A DNA stretch of 64,000 nucleotides. It comes from Numida meleagris (taxonomy: Eukaryota > Chordata > Aves > Galliformes > Numididae). The stretch's first letter is position 1. Each line of letters starts with the position of its first letter. Of this stretch, positions 36,001 through 50,411 are shown in pieces. Both the position numbers and the translations under genes were made by a program. The stretch is taken from NCBI RefSeq assembly GCF_002078875.1, contig NC_034412.1, positions 30,353,333 to 30,417,332 on the forward strand, in the 5' to 3' direction. Below the pieces are notes generated by a model. That model was given only the letters and a program-made list of their open reading frames with translations, did not search any database and was not told where the DNA came from.

Positions 36001-38417
36001 AAGGGTATGGATCAAACTTACCACGTGCAACTGTGGGATCATATCCCAGTACATATTTTTCTCCCCTGGAAAGAATGAGTAGCTGGCAGTCATGTCTCTG
36101 GGGATCAAAGCAGGATGCAGATGGGAGGTATGATGGCAGCTGTTTTTGCAAAGATTGCCCTCCCTGAGATTTCCCATGAAACACATGAAAAAAGCAATTT
36201 CTGCATGAGCACTATTTACTCCCCTACAGTTAGTCTCCCTTTTCTTTTCACTACTGAAAGATGTGCTTAATAAAATAACGAATAGTAACATTTATTTACT
36301 TAGTATCTGATATATTGAGAACATATTTAACAAAGTCAAAGAATGTGTTTTTAAATTTGGTTTTAAAACCAGACTTCTTATCAAAGTGATAAAGTCACAC
36401 TTCCTATTTTGATGACAAAGGCAAAATAGACCTTGCTGTTAAACCTTCCATTTCAATCAGGAAGTATCTTGGACAACATTTCATGGCTGCTTTGCCAGTT
36501 ATGTGCCACTGAATATTCTGATGCTATTGTATACTGTAGGAAATCCTAAATTCTTGATTTTAGTGTATTCATTGATCTACAGGGAGGAATGTACTTTCTG
36601 TCTCAGGTGACAGCAAGATTCCTTCCTTTCTGTATCTTGAAAATTAAATTAAAGACACTGACCATGAGCAGGGAAGCTTATGGTATCTGGTAAATCTGCC
36701 TGGCCTTCTGTTGTGACTGCTGTATGCATTTGCTCTGTGCAGCAGAGACCAACCTGAGTCAGGAGGATTCATCTTGAGTGAGCCAAGATGCACTTTGCCC
36801 TCTGTTTCTACCTTTTTATCTGATGATTAGTGACTGCGACTCAGCTCCCTGGGGAAAAATGAGGGCAGCCTTCAAAATGTTATCCACATACTTCCATTAG
36901 CTAGAGTTGCCATTGTCAGAGTGTAGACTGTGAGAAGCATCTTGCTAGAGCCTTCCTTTAATAAGCAGAGAAGCTGCTCATCTCTACCAGTTAAATTAGG
37001 ATAGAAACTAAGGTTAAAATTTGAATGTGGGTCTTCTTTATTGGTTAATATATTTTCACTGGAGCTAGAAATTCCATTTTATATACATAAGAAAAAAGGA
37101 AAAATAAGAATTTGTAAAGATTTCTCCATTTAGTATTATATGTTAACGAAGTGACTTTTGGGGTATTTTATTTCTCCAGAAGACTGAAAAACAAAAAATG
37201 AATTGTAGTACCTCCCACTGCTCTGGTGATAAGGACAAGTAATTGGAATTTATTCAAAAGCAAATAGCAGAGGCACAACAGAAAAGATAGGTGGGGTACC
37301 TTGCAGTGAAGACTTGTTTTATCCAGACTTGAGACTCCTGGCATTTAGGACACCTCTCTGCCATCATGCTGTGGAATAAGCATCTGGGCTGTTCACACGT
37401 AATCACTTGCACCCACCTAGAGCAATCAGTGCTGATGATATCCAGGAATCTTGGCCCTTAGAAAAGATAATTAAAAGAAAAGAGTAAAATGTGTGAAATG
37501 AAGAATGTACATGTACGACTTACTTCTACAACTTATAGCTGCAAGTTCTGGCCTGGTAGCAGGAAGATGATACTTCATTCTTCGTTGGTTTTTTTTGTTC
37601 CTTTCCATTTGAGCACTGAAGGTCATTAGTTTTGAACATTACAAAGTTAAGTAACTTGGTGTTACATGACATTTTGTAACCTTGCAATTCTTTTTAATGC
37701 AGCATTTCATATTTCCATTAGTAATTCAGTCATTTTATACATAAAATGCATCTGTATTTTCATATATGTTATTTAGACTTGGCAATCTATTGTTCTCAAA
37801 TTTGCTTTTTCTTCTCTATCCTGTTTTCTGAGTCTCTCTCTGTCTTTGTTCGTTCTGTCTCAGTTCAATGGTTTTCTGGTGCTGGGCACCTGGATTTTTT
37901 TATATCATATAGGTACACTTGAATAATATGAATGCGAAAATCATGCTTGAGCATGATGACAAAATCCAAGTTGTTAGCTTCTAGCAGTGTCCCAGTTTGT
38001 GTTTACAAACGTGTATTTCCTTGATTTTGCATTTATAAAGGGAAGCTCATAAAAGATGTCAGATAGTCTTCTCGTTGCAGATTTCATATGAGAAAGACAC
38101 TTGAATTAACAGAACTAGATAGAAATTAATCCTCTGAAAAAAAAATAAGCTGGTAATGTAGTTTAAAAATGCTAAAAAATATCCTGGTAGGAGAGGGGAA
38201 TGCAGTAACCAGGGTACAATAAGCAGCAATTACAGAAACATCGCTAAAAAGTGTTCAGACGGTATCACACTCTCATACCAGGAAGGAGAGGGGAAAAAAT
38301 ACCCTTTAACTAGGGAGGCTGCTTGGGCCCAGCTGAGGTCGTGAAGCTGTGAAATAATACAGATGACTTAACTGATCAGAAAAATGCAGAGAAGATGAAT
38401 AGAAATGAAAGAAAATG
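30068..38417. other. Long AT-rich intergenic stretch
   Basis: About 8.3 kb with only short, unrelated open frames and scattered homopolymers. I see no gene, RNA gene or clearly delimited repeat. Confidence 0.5.
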
Positions 38418-38523
38418 ATAGAATCGTAGAATCATTATGTTGGAAAAGACCTCGAAGATCATCAAGTCCATCCATCCACCTAGCACTGTGCATCCACTGC
38501 TATCATCCAACTTGCCTGGAAAT
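38418..38523 (-). mobile_element. CR1 LINE 3' fragment
   Basis: Reading + it starts with atagaatcgtagaatcatta and continues tggaaaagacctcgaagatc and atcaagtccatcc, the reverse complement of a CR1 3' end. Only about 105 bp remain. It is the most diverged of the four CR1 pieces here, suggesting an old subfamily. Confidence 0.8.
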
Positions 38524-41500
38524 GTCAAATTGTGGATTGGTTTAGAGGAGAATACAGGATAATGGGTATATAGGGGGCATAGGGGAAATAATATGTGAAA
38601 CTGTATGGAGACCTTCATAGATCATCAGCAGACCAAGTAACAGGAAAAGAGTTTAGAGTGTTTTGTTTGTGTGGGTGGAGTTTTATTTCTCTCTCTGGCT
38701 TGCTGAGTTGTAAAATAGAAAGAAGGATATGAATAATTCAATATAGTCCCAGCTAACTGAACTTTTTCAGTGTCTGTGGACTGTAATATCTGCACTACTC
38801 ATCAGCTATTCCCTGGTGGACTTCAGAGCCATTTGGGACTTCTCTCCAGAGCAAGCAAAAATAATGTATTTTGTATTATTGTATTCAGAAATAGAATAAC
38901 CTGGAGAGGTGGAGGAAAAAAAATCCCCCAAGTATTTTACATTCAGAAGTCAGATTAAGTGATGAATACTACTAGCACTTTTTTTGGACCAGAAATATAA
39001 GGCAACCTGTTTTGATTGTGTCTGTCAATGGGCAGTAGTACAGCCACATTAGACATTAGACACATCCTCCATTGGGTCATGAGCCACTTGTACTATCTGC
39101 TTTCGGTCACACATTTTATTTGGAACAGCTAGGATTCTTGATTTGTTCTATAAATTGTTTAGAAAGTGCTAATGCTGCAGTTGTAATAGCAGAGTAAGAG
39201 AGGCTAGTTATCTACTAGTGCTGATGCCATACTTGTGAATTCAGCCTTCAGGCAGGTTTTCAATAAATGATGAGAATATGAGAGGTAACAGCATGGAGTC
39301 CTGAAGAACTGCCGGTTTTGCAGAAAAGAAAAGTAGAAGGTAAAAAATGCAGTAAAGATAACTTGCTTAGAATAAATTTTATTTTGACAACCAAAGCAGT
39401 TTTATTGAAGTACTGTGCTGGGATGAAGATGTTCAAGTGTGTATTTACATCTCAGTTCCAGCTACCATGGTAGCTGACAAAATCTGATGAAAGCAATCTC
39501 AACTGATTGGTATATATGAATAGGTGTTAATGCTCTGTGCTCTGATTTAGTATGGGGTTTTTAATTTCATATAGAGTTTTCTCATTCAGTAAGAATCAAA
39601 GTCAGAAAGAGAGCTGTGTCTTATAAAGTGGCATTTCCATGGTTGTGCCATGTTTCTGGGTTTTATAAGATTTAGTTACTAGAAGTTTCCTGTTGACCAG
39701 AGAGAGTTGGACTGGGCTCTTGACGCATGGTACATGGAACATTTTATTCACATTGTTGCCATTCTAAATATCAAGGCAGGTTTTAGGCTTTTTTGTGCTA
39801 GCTTCCTCACATTCAGGTTCTGTTGAATTTCTTCCATAACACAGCTTATGTGTTACTGACACACCATCACAAAAGTAAAGCATATTGTTCTTACTTAGAT
39901 ATGCATCTGCTGCTGTTTTATTAGCAGGAGGGTGAAAATATTACCCCCCACTTTGTGTTATTTTTTCCTTTGGAAGAGTCAGGAAAAGATTAATAAAATT
40001 TGACCATCTGTAGTAAATAGAGGTACTGTGTCGCATAATGCGGCAATATCTACAAATGCATGTTCAACCTATGTTTACATAAGAAGTGGAATTTTATTCT
40101 GAACTCATTTAAATTAATGAGAGTTTTATTACTTCAAGTATCTGGATTTACATAAATGCAGGACTAGCAATAGAAACAACAATGTTAGTCTAATGACTGC
40201 ATACAGCCTAGGATGCTCAGTAAAGGACAATCTAATTGATGTAACTGATTGTTTTTCGTACAGTAGGTTATTGATTCTTCAACAAACTAGGAGCTTGTTT
40301 CCATCTTCCAGTGAATTTTTCCAGTGGGTAGTTAAGACTGTTGACAGTTATTCGTACTATTATTATTGTTCAGTCATGTTAGAACAGTGCCATCAGTTTG
40401 TCCTACTTAGGCACCATCCAGTACTAAATGATACTGAGAAATGTTTTCTGCCTCTCAGACTGTAAATGCCACACTCAACCTTCCCTCTTGCTGTGCTAGA
40501 ATTCTCAGTGAACTTTGAATCATCTCCCTTGTCCTGATAGTCAGCATCTTCCATGGACTTTCTGAAAAGCCATCTGAAACTCTCAAAAGCCATTTGTTGG
40601 TAAATTTCTTTTTTTTTTTTTGACACAGTGCAGCTCTTGAGATGTCAGATGTTTTCCAGGACAGTCACACCCATAGAAATTACACGGGCACAAACCTTAC
40701 CATCCTGCACTCATAATAAGCCATTTCTATGATTACCTTTTTAACTTTAGTAGTTGATGACCTAAATAGTTAAAAAGATCTTTATGAAAAATATTCACTC
40801 AGTACATTTTTCCTCTAGAGTACAATGAGGAAACAAAGTTCATGGGTAGAGGTAGTAGTCGCATTGCCTTTATTCAGTATGATGAAAGCAAACACTTTCC
40901 TTCGTTTAATTTTCTTTTCTCATTTTTCTTTTTGACTTTTATCTTTGTCACTGCAGTTTTGTTGAAGTCACATAACGATTATATGAAACAGTTCTTCCTG
41001 AATGTTTGCAAGTCATTTTGATCTGTAAAGGTGAATTGTGGCAGCCCTTTGTCCGCATAACTTGTGCATGCCCACAGGAAAAGACGCTGGAGTTCTAGAG
41101 TGCTTTAAGAGGAGGAGTAGTAATCAGGCAGAATTCCGTCTTGTCTCAATAGTTTCTATATTTTCCTTAGTTTTCGATTAATCTTTCAAAGCAAAAAAGA
41201 AATATCACCACAAAATATCAGTCTGTATTAGGAAGTGGAATTTTACAGTACTAGTGATTCAGAAGACTGGGTTGTATTTATGAATACAGTTGTCAGATGA
41301 AGTGAGCATAACCTGTAACATTTTAACTGGCCATTTTATCGAGAAGTTGCAGAATCTGGACACATATAAGCAACGCTTCAGTTATCACTAGCTGAGATCT
41401 TGATAAATTTCCACATCTTCTGGATAACTCTCCATCTCTACCAAAATAGAAAACTGTAAGAAACCATTTCCATTAACAGCTTGCTTAATGATGCACCAAA

Positions 41501-44370
41501 CTTAACAACAGCACATATGAGTTACCATATGAATAATAAAAGCTGTATAACTGCACCCTAAGGAAAAAGAGTTGTTTTTTTCTTTTCCCCTGCTTGTTTC
41601 TCACTGCAGTACTATACTTAATAGTTAGATAATTTAAGTTTTGCTGTATAGCTGGGAGTTCTTCAGAAGGTTTCGATGTATCTCATAACATTTGCAAAGA
41701 AGTCCGGAGCTTGTATTCATTGCTGCAGTTGACTGGAGTTTTGCTTAAGTGCAGAACAGAATATGGGACTTAAATATAACATTAGGTTGTAACAATTCAT
41801 TCCTCTTAGTTCACCTTTGCTTTTCAGTTTTCTTGGAAGTGTTGAGTCATCTGGTCAAATTCTGTTGTTGCAGAAAGTGGTAGATTTGGAATTACTTGCC
41901 CAAACGTAGCTGAAGGTTTTAGCTTTCACACACAGTAGCTGCACTTTACAGCTACGTAGCACAGCAAATGCTTCATGAATATGTTGTAAGAAAATGATTT
42001 GGATCTTGCCGGTTCATATCTTAGTGGTGTCTCTTTTGGTGTGTTATCCTTAAATTATCAGGAGATTTGCAAATGAAATTAGCATATATTTATTATTAGA
42101 AGCAACAGTTTTGACAGTGCTCTTGAGAGGAGCAACTCCTAGTTCTAAGGCCTGCACAGGAATTCTGTGCCAGCTTCATGCTGGGTTGCAACCTTATTTT
42201 GCACAGTTTCTCTTCTCTACATCAGTTTGCTGTGGAAGTGAAATCAGCTGCATAGATTTGGCAGGCACACCTAGAGTCCTATGAAATTTGATTAGTTTAG
42301 ATACAACATGGGAGTGTTAGTCTTTAAAGAAAGCTCCTTGTCATAGTGATTGTGAAGAAAACCTTAATAAATCAGTGTGGAATGCCTTGACATCAGAAGG
42401 CAACTATAAGTATCCAGTGTGACTTCATGATCCCAGAGACTAGGAATGCTTTCCATACTACAGTTCTGCTTGAAAATAGATTTTTACTTTTGTAGATGAT
42501 GTCTTTGTGTTTGCCATGGTAAGCCTTGCAGAGATGAGGCTTGTCAAAGTGACAAATCCCTTGTGTAAGTTCAGCAGACTTCCCTGGAGCTTTTCCAGTG
42601 CTATTTCAGGAGAATCTCAAATGGTACATAAAAACTTTCCATGGTTGGAGCACTCTTTTTCTGTGTACATGGAAAAGATGACTGTAACTTGGTCTTTAAG
42701 CCTTTGACTGTTCTAAGAGCTGTGTTCTCTGCCAAGCTTCATAGTGTGCATTATTGGCATAAATTTAATAGTGATTAAGACTGATGTCACATCTTGTGTC
42801 TCATCACACTCAGTTTGAGACAACAGGTCTAGGATCCGCCCATAGTCTTTTTATGAGGCTAGTTAAGATGCTTAGCTCACAAGTGGAAACACCCACATTT
42901 TGTGAATAGGCACTTTAAGCACTTGAATGCTAAAAAAAAATCCTTGGCTGATTTAAATAATTTTATGATTAAAAGGGCAATACTTGTTATATATCTCTCT
43001 TTTCATGAAGGGAATTAAGCAGAATTTTCCTTTTCCTACTTCCCTCAGTGGGAATCTTTTGCATAACAAAACAATTCCCAACTTCACATACGTTGCTCTC
43101 TAGGACTCCTCACCTCTGCTCCTTGATGCTGAACTGATATATCCATCAGAGGTAAACTATTTTCCCTCTCTATTTTTCTACCAGTTTAAAAACCCACTGA
43201 TGAGCAACTCAACTACTTAGATATAAGGGCATTGACTTCTGGTCAACATGTATGACAATGAGAAGGCTGCTCAGGATAGAGTGGGGACAACTTGATTTTT
43301 GCCTGTTGGCAATGGAAGAGTAAGAGGGAGGAAAGGAGAAAGGCTGACCAAATCTGCACAATAGGAAGAAATGAATGAACCCCTCCTTTCTGCTCTCTCA
43401 TCACTGGGTTGGACTCATCAAGTACAAGAGAGCTTGTTCCAGGGGAAAGAATGAGAGTCTGTAAACAGGGAGTTGGCACTGAGGCAAACAACACATTCTC
43501 TGAAGGAAATGTGATGAGCCAGCTTGTTTTTAATGCATTCAGCTTGAATTGTTGGCTGATTGTAAACTATGTTGGTTGGAGATGTTATTCACTGGTAGAT
43601 AATGCCAATTGAGATTAAGGAAAACTACTTAGAATCCAACAATTTAATCAAGAAACCGTTTCAGAAAATCAAATGTTTTCAACAAAAGTTTAAGTACTTT
43701 AAAATTACTTTTGTTTCATGAAGTGCTTTAGAACATTTTATATCTACGCATTTACAAGCTGCAGTAGGGAAGTCTAGCCTTTCCAAGGTGGCAGAACTCT
43801 TCATGGACTCCCTTGTTTCTCTAGAGAGAAACTGAATAAACACTTCAGGCTGAGGTGTTTGTTTTTCTTCTCAGCTTCCAACTCGGTAGCGGATTTGGTA
43901 CACCTAGTTTCACAGATTTAGCTGAAAGCTTCCTCTTATGTCCACTATTTAGGATGTAAAGAAATGAGGACAAAGCAGATCAAGAATCTCCCTAATTTTG
44001 AGAGACATAATAAGATTCATATACCTCATTAAAGCAGAGGTTTTGGCTTTGTTATCATTCGTGTGGGATCATCTCAAATAATTCTTTTGTTTGCTAATCC
44101 CTCGTCCAGTTGAATATTATTTGAATGAAGATCTACTTACTGATATGAAGATTCCTGGAGATATAGCCTTTATTTGAATTTGTATTTTTACTTCAGTTTT
44201 AGTTACCCTGTATCTTATTTTAACTAAAGTTGAAATTTGACCTTGGAAGGTGCACAGAAGAATTTTATTGTTCAATACAAAATTCATCTTTCAGTGACTA
44301 GTTCCAGTTTCTGGCTGTTCAAGCAAAGGCAGTTTCTGGAAGAGGAGAACTGAAAATTTAGAGCAGCTTT
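38524..44370. other. AT-rich intergenic stretch
   Basis: About 5.8 kb. Only short open frames with no similarity that I recognise; no repeats with clear ends. Confidence 0.5.
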
Positions 44371-44750
44371 TCATAGAATCATGGAATCCTTGGAGTTGGA
44401 AGGGGCCTCTGAAGGCCGTCTAGTCCAGGTCCCCTGCAACAAACAGGGACACCACAGTTAGATCAGGTTGCCCAGGGCATCAACCACATCACGGAGCAAC
44501 CTGTTCCAGTGCCTCACCACCCTCACTGTAAGAGATTTTTTTCCTTATACCTAAACAAAGTCTCCCCTCTTTGAGCTTGAAGCCATTTCCCCTTGTCCTA
44601 TCACAGTACACCCTGCTAAAGAGTTTGTCCCCTTCTTCCCTGTAACTCCCCTTCAGATACCTGAAAGGCCACTATCAGGTCACTTTGCAGCCTTCTCTTC
44701 GCCAGGCTGAACGGCCCAGCTCTCTCAGCCTGTCCTCATAGGAGAGATGT
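44371..44750 (-). mobile_element. CR1 LINE, 5'-truncated
   Basis: On the + strand: tcatagaatcatggaatcct, then tggagttggaaggggcctct, ctagtccaggtcccctgcaa, a poly-pyrimidine stretch, and ctctctcagcctgtcctcat. This is the reverse complement of the chicken CR1 3' region, including the ATTCTATGA terminal unit. It is about 380 bp, the longest CR1 in the window, with no usable reverse-transcriptase frame. Confidence 0.93.
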
Positions 44751-46728
44751 CATGCTATATCATTCACACAACAGAAGATTTACTTTACAAGATAGGTTTT
44801 TTTTTCTGTAGTAAAGAGCGAGGGAAAAAAGGCAAATAGCACACAGCTACTTTCTAGGACTTCTATTAGCTGCAAATGGTTACTGGTGATGGCTTTATCT
44901 CTTGTTCACATCTTCTATTATTTAAAGAGAAATGCTACTATCAAAATCCATAGATTTAGGTATAGTGGGTATCCTACAACAAGTTTTAGATAACTCAGTA
45001 ATTTTTCAGTTACCATTTTCCTTTGCGATATTATTATTGATAAAAATTGTTGATAGTGATAGTCAAAAAAAAAAAAAAACCACAACAACCCACAGTATCT
45101 TTCAAAATCAAATCAAGCAACTTACACTAAGGGAAGAACCAATTCATGTTTCTCTTACTGGAATAAATATAAGTAGATTCCTTGCTGTAAATAGAGCAAA
45201 TCAGTGCAAATGAGAACATAATCAGTCTTGAAACATTTAACCAGTTTGTACAGCTGCCAAATAAAATCAATTTATGTGCTGTGTAATAGCTTAGGAAAAA
45301 ATATTATGCTGAAGTGATCTTTGTCCAATGTTTCTAAATTCATTCTTTTCACTGTAATAATAACATCTTCGTAACAAGATGACAGCTGAAAGAATGGCAG
45401 CTTTTTCCCACAGTAATAGAACTGAAGCATAATCTATAACTGTTATCACTACATCCATCTTTTTCATTCATTTTATTTTCTGTGATGTAAAATAAAAACT
45501 TTGGACATAAAATATTTAATAACCAATCATCTATGAAAATGAAAGTAATGTGGATTCATATACTTTAAAATTAATGGCCTTCATAATTCTTTTTAATTTT
45601 GGCAGTCAGAAGGGGAAAGCTTCACCAGTGATGTGCAAGAAGTTAAGCATGAGTTTATAAATTATTTGGGAAATACATGACAGAGCAATAGAAGCATGGA
45701 ACTTGCTGTGATTTCTGGTATGGCAGCAGTGCAGAATGGCTGTGATTTACCCATTAGTTCCAGAAGCCTGAGAAAATAAGAAAATCATTAAGAAAATGCT
45801 AGTCCAAAGAGAGGTCCTTCTCTGAGTACCTGCTCAATACCAAATCAAGTTGTGCTATTTTCCAAACGTCTCTGGTTTTCTGACAGCTGTATTTTTTAGG
45901 TTTAATCCACGTGAATTTGTAAATCTATCAGGTTTGGTTTTGGCTTGAGTTCTGGTTTAATTGTTGTTTTGGGTGTTAATTTTGGAGTGCTTCTTGTGGA
46001 ATATTTGCGTGGCTCTTTGCATAGCAGAGGAGCTGATCCTTTTTCAGAGTGTTAGTTGTTATGGTGATATAAATAACTGTTAGTGACAACAGTCCACTAT
46101 AAATTTCTGCTGTGTTATTGAAAACTTACTAGATGTAACACCAAAGCTATACTTCAGACTATCTCCTGGAAAATATTGTGTTCTACCAGATCTGCTTTCT
46201 GTTTGTTGTATGTTTAACTACTGTTAAGAGCTTGCAACATGTGACAATGAGTTGATATAAAATGTATCTTAATCCTAGTGTCATCTTTGCACATTTTAAT
46301 AGTCAAGTATACACTTGGTTTGTAAAGTCACATGTATTTCTGGGAAATAAATTATTACTATTATTAGATTTGTAGTTTCATAGTGGACTCAGTTGCAACT
46401 CAAATTTTAGCTGAGACATAATAACCATTCTTGATTGTGACTTCAGAAAGCACTAGAAGTGACCTCCGAACAAGGAGAGAGAGATGCTGGATGAACTAAC
46501 CTAGCAAGTGAGAAACATTTTCATTTCAAACCACTGTTCCTGATGCACAGTCTGTATGAACAGCTTCAGAGAAGTATGGAGATTCAGCAGGTGTCCACCT
46601 ACAATTTCAGTCAGGGCAGGCAGTCTCCTGCAGAGGCACTTGATGTGCTCATTTCCCCCTTTTTAATCGGTTAGGATGCTGTTAGACAACAGAAAATTCA
46701 AGTAGAATGGTGTCAACAGTTTACAGGC
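44751..46728. other. AT-rich intergenic stretch
   Basis: About 2 kb with no gene seen. A 14-base A run lies near 45,066. Confidence 0.5.
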
Positions 46729-47252
46729 TGGTTTGGCCTGGTTTCATGACTAAAGTGGAAGGGAGACTCATGGACCCCCACCCACAAAAGGGGGAAGGGA
46801 AAAAGGGGCAAGGGTAGGAGATGGGCCTCTGAAAACAAAATAATCACAATGATCTGAGAAGGAAAGTTAATTTACTAGATAAGATACCAGAATGCAAGAC
46901 AACACAATATAATACAATATAATTGAAATTGAAGCTAGTAAATAAAATGAGAGAGTGTCCAAAACCAAAGGCCTTACTCTCTTGCTGAAGGCAAGATGGC
47001 TAGGGAGCGCACACTGTAGAGAGACAAACAGTAAAAGAAAAAGGGACACCTTGTGACTTGTGAGCAGTTTTATCTTTCCTTCTAAAGAGAAGTGGAATAG
47101 TGAAAGCTTCTGGGAGGTGTAGTTCTTCTCTTCTGAGAACCAGGTACCCAGAGCTATCGACAGTCCATGGAACTGGAGCACTAACTCTTTAACACCCAGT
47201 GTTCTACATGATGTTATTATGTGGAATGCTGATAACAAAAATCATAAAACCA
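46729..47252 (-). mobile_element. Possible solo LTR of an endogenous retroelement
   Basis: On the - strand the block begins TGGTTTTATG and ends CAGGCCAAACCA, so its termini are a perfect 6-bp TGGTTT/AAACCA inverted repeat in the TG...CA form of LTRs. The length (524 bp) is suitable, and it has polypurine-rich and pyrimidine-rich tracts and no coding. I see no matching target duplication, and the family is not assigned, so this could be another repeat type. No gag, pol or env remains are next to it. Confidence 0.4.
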
Positions 47253-49086
47253 TGATGTATGGTTAATGCTGATAATGTAATAAGCTGCCTATCAACCCTG
47301 TGAGTGTTGTATAAATAGTTTTGGACTGTTTCAGAAAAGCAAACAAACAACAACAAAGCAGCAAACCGGCCCAAATGAATATAGTTAGTATATATTAAAG
47401 AAACAAGTGTGCTTTAAGGTCAGTGCTGGGTTTAGTGAGGGCTGAGTGGCAGCTTGAAATGTGCAGTATTTCTCAAGATGGGAGGGATCATTGCAGAACA
47501 TGATTTCATGGTTCTCTGGAAGCCTCTCTCTAATATTCCGCCACTAAACTGAATGACTGGATTGCTTTGATTCCCTTTTATACAATGGAAGAATTATTTC
47601 CAGTTCTAGTTACTGTCAGACTATTCCTAATAAGAAGTTGCGGAAGAATTGGTAGAGTCCCTGGAAAGAAATACTGTTGGGAGTACAAGGGAAGGGTAGT
47701 ATTTGGCATGAATGAGATTGCACCAAGATTAGAGTACTTAATTTTTAAAAATTATTATTTTTAATGAGGAAAACTTCACCATTGTGAGATACTCATTTAC
47801 CCTGTGCTATTTCAAATTAAATTAAACTTCTACTTCTTTATGCCCATAGAATAGGATGGAAACCTTATGCAAAATGTGAAAAATAATTATTGGCATAAGC
47901 AGTGAAAGGTATGCACCTTGTGTTCCTGATGACTGGTTAAATCCACCTGGGATGGGGATTGTTATGCTTCCTTCATATGGTTATCCTGGGAAGGAGTTAA
48001 CCTTTTGTTTCTGCTATTGTAAGTGACTCACAGCAGTGGCATGTTGGAGCCAGCTTGAGTCTGCTCAGGGCAGCTCTTAGCTAAAGCCCCACCTGGGCAC
48101 AAGACCCTCCAGCAATCTTCCCACTCAGCAGTGATGACCTGAATAGGAGGAGCTCTTGGTTTGGAGTATCCGTTTTACAGAGATTAGTCTACATTATTTC
48201 ACAGAATAGAGTATGATGAGGGTCCTGTACTTATTGATCCATTGGCAGTCCTATTCTGTGTTTCTGTCAGGGCCACATGTGAATGCCTTTATTTGGTCTG
48301 AGTGCTTTGATAACCACTTTGAAGGGCTCTTGTCACTGAGCGCATCTCTGGAAAGACACTTTATACTAACAAGGTGAATTAGCCTTTTCATGTAATCTCT
48401 GTTGAGTTGGGGACAGAAGCATAAGACCAGCCTTGGACATTGTGATTGAAGCACAGTAAGGCATTTTTGAGTCATACAGAAGGAAACATTGCTATTCACA
48501 AGTAGTGGCCATATATGGAACTCTTCTCTCTGTTAGGACTTCACTAAGACCATCAAGTAACTGCTTTTTTTTAGTGAACTTTGCCTTTCATCTGTATTTT
48601 CTTTCCTTGCATTTTGATCATTCCTGCTCTTTTAGTGAGGTCAGAAATCCTCATCTTGCAATTCCAGCTACAAAGAAGGAGTTATCAACTAAGGCAGATG
48701 ATAAAGGGATAGGAAAAAGTCATGACACTTGGGCAAATGTTTCTTCATTTGATCACCTCTGTATCTCCCCAACTATTGTTTCTTATTACAAGGGCTAGGG
48801 AATTCAGTTTAAGCAGATTCTGGTGAGACATTTTTCATTCTGTGAAGTCTGCCTTGCCCAGTTCCCATCTCTGACTCACTGCAGCTGTAAATGGTGGGGT
48901 GTAGGATTTTAATAGGACACATACCAAAATCCTCTTAATAAAAGTCCATCTGTTTTTGCCACTGATTTCTTTATAAAGTATGTTTTGTTCCTTTCTAAAT
49001 CCCAATTCCCGGCATTGGCAAGTGCTACAGTGCAGGACTACAGTCACAAATGTTAGAACTGTGCAAACAGTCCTTAAATAACACTT

Positions 49087-49160
49087 TTTAATGTAATTCT
49101 TTTATACATATATATATATAAAATTTTTAATGTAATTCTTTTATATATATATAAATAGAT
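49087..49160. repeat. Two-copy direct repeat with TA microsatellite
   Basis: tttttaatgtaattctttta occurs twice in tandem, each copy followed by an (AT)n run (atatatatatataa). It is a local duplication seeded by a TA microsatellite and likely length-variable. Confidence 0.85.
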
Positions 49161-50389
49161 TTTACTGGCTTGGTTAAAACTTGCATATAGAGGAAAAATA
49201 CATTTTTTTTTCCTGCAGTTGAAGCAGAAGTGCCTACTGTTAATGCTTTTGTACTGACTGAATTTCATAAAAACTCATATTTGATGTTGTCATGGTTGAC
49301 AGATGTAGTGATCTTTTTCAATCTTTTCCCATTCCATTTATAAGTACATATTTGTATGGTCATGTGAAATTGGGATGAACTTTTGCTGTCTTTGTGCAGG
49401 CAGAATCTGTGTTAATATCTGAGGTTCTTTCTCTGTGGAATAACACCTTTTTGTCTCTGATACCATGTACCTAGGGAGAAAATCTAGTATATGAGGCACT
49501 GAATTACATCTATAAATCTCTGGTCACCGAGTCATGTGCTTCTTGTATTTTGACATGACTTTTAGTGAGCAAGTAATAAAAAAAAAAAAGCCAGTCCTGT
49601 CTTTCGGTGCCTCTATTTTAGGAACTCATAACTTCTCAGAATTTTTTCTTATGGCCTCAACTTCTGTACCCTTGTCCTGAACTCAAGGATGATTTCAGAG
49701 GGGCAAATCCAACAAAAATGAAAATCATAAATGCACAAACACAGTTTAATTAGATTATAGTCTTTGCAAATGCAGTTTCATTTAAGATCAAGGTTCATTG
49801 GCAGACTGGTTGAAAATTTGTTCATGAGAAACTTGATCCCTCAGAGGTAGTGACCACTATGTAAGTGGGGGAAAAATAAGAGACTCTTATCTGTAACACC
49901 AAATACTGTCCTGTAAATACTCAGGCAGATGTTAGTATGTGTATAACTGTGTGCCCTATCATCTGTGCATGCATATAGCAATGGGTAGAAAGACGTTTAA
50001 AAGGATTATAGAATTACTCATAACAACCAACCTGGCCAGCTAGTGCTGAGCATGCTGGTAGGAGCCAGGTTCTCCCACATCACTTGTGACCTTCAAAAGA
50101 GCAGCTCAGGCCAGCTCCACCATGGGGAGCTTGGAACTGCCAGGGTGTCTGGTGAATGCTGTCTGTTCTTTAAGTGAAGAGTTAATCCAACTTAACTAGA
50201 ACACTGGCTAACATTTTATACTTAAAAGATGTTATACCTTGAAGGAAAAGGAATAGTGTTCTTGTTTTTTTTAATCTTGCACATATAAAAGCCCATGTTT
50301 GGGATATTTTAAATCATGCCAGGCAGAAATGACCTGCAAATTGAGCATTAGGATCCAAGCTTTGTAGTTTAGACCTAACTCCTCTTAGC

Positions 50390-50411
50390 AAAAAAAAAAA
50401 AAAAAAAAAAA
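50390..50411. repeat. A22 homopolymer tract
   Basis: Twenty-two A in a row. No retroposon body is recognised immediately upstream. Confidence 0.9.
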
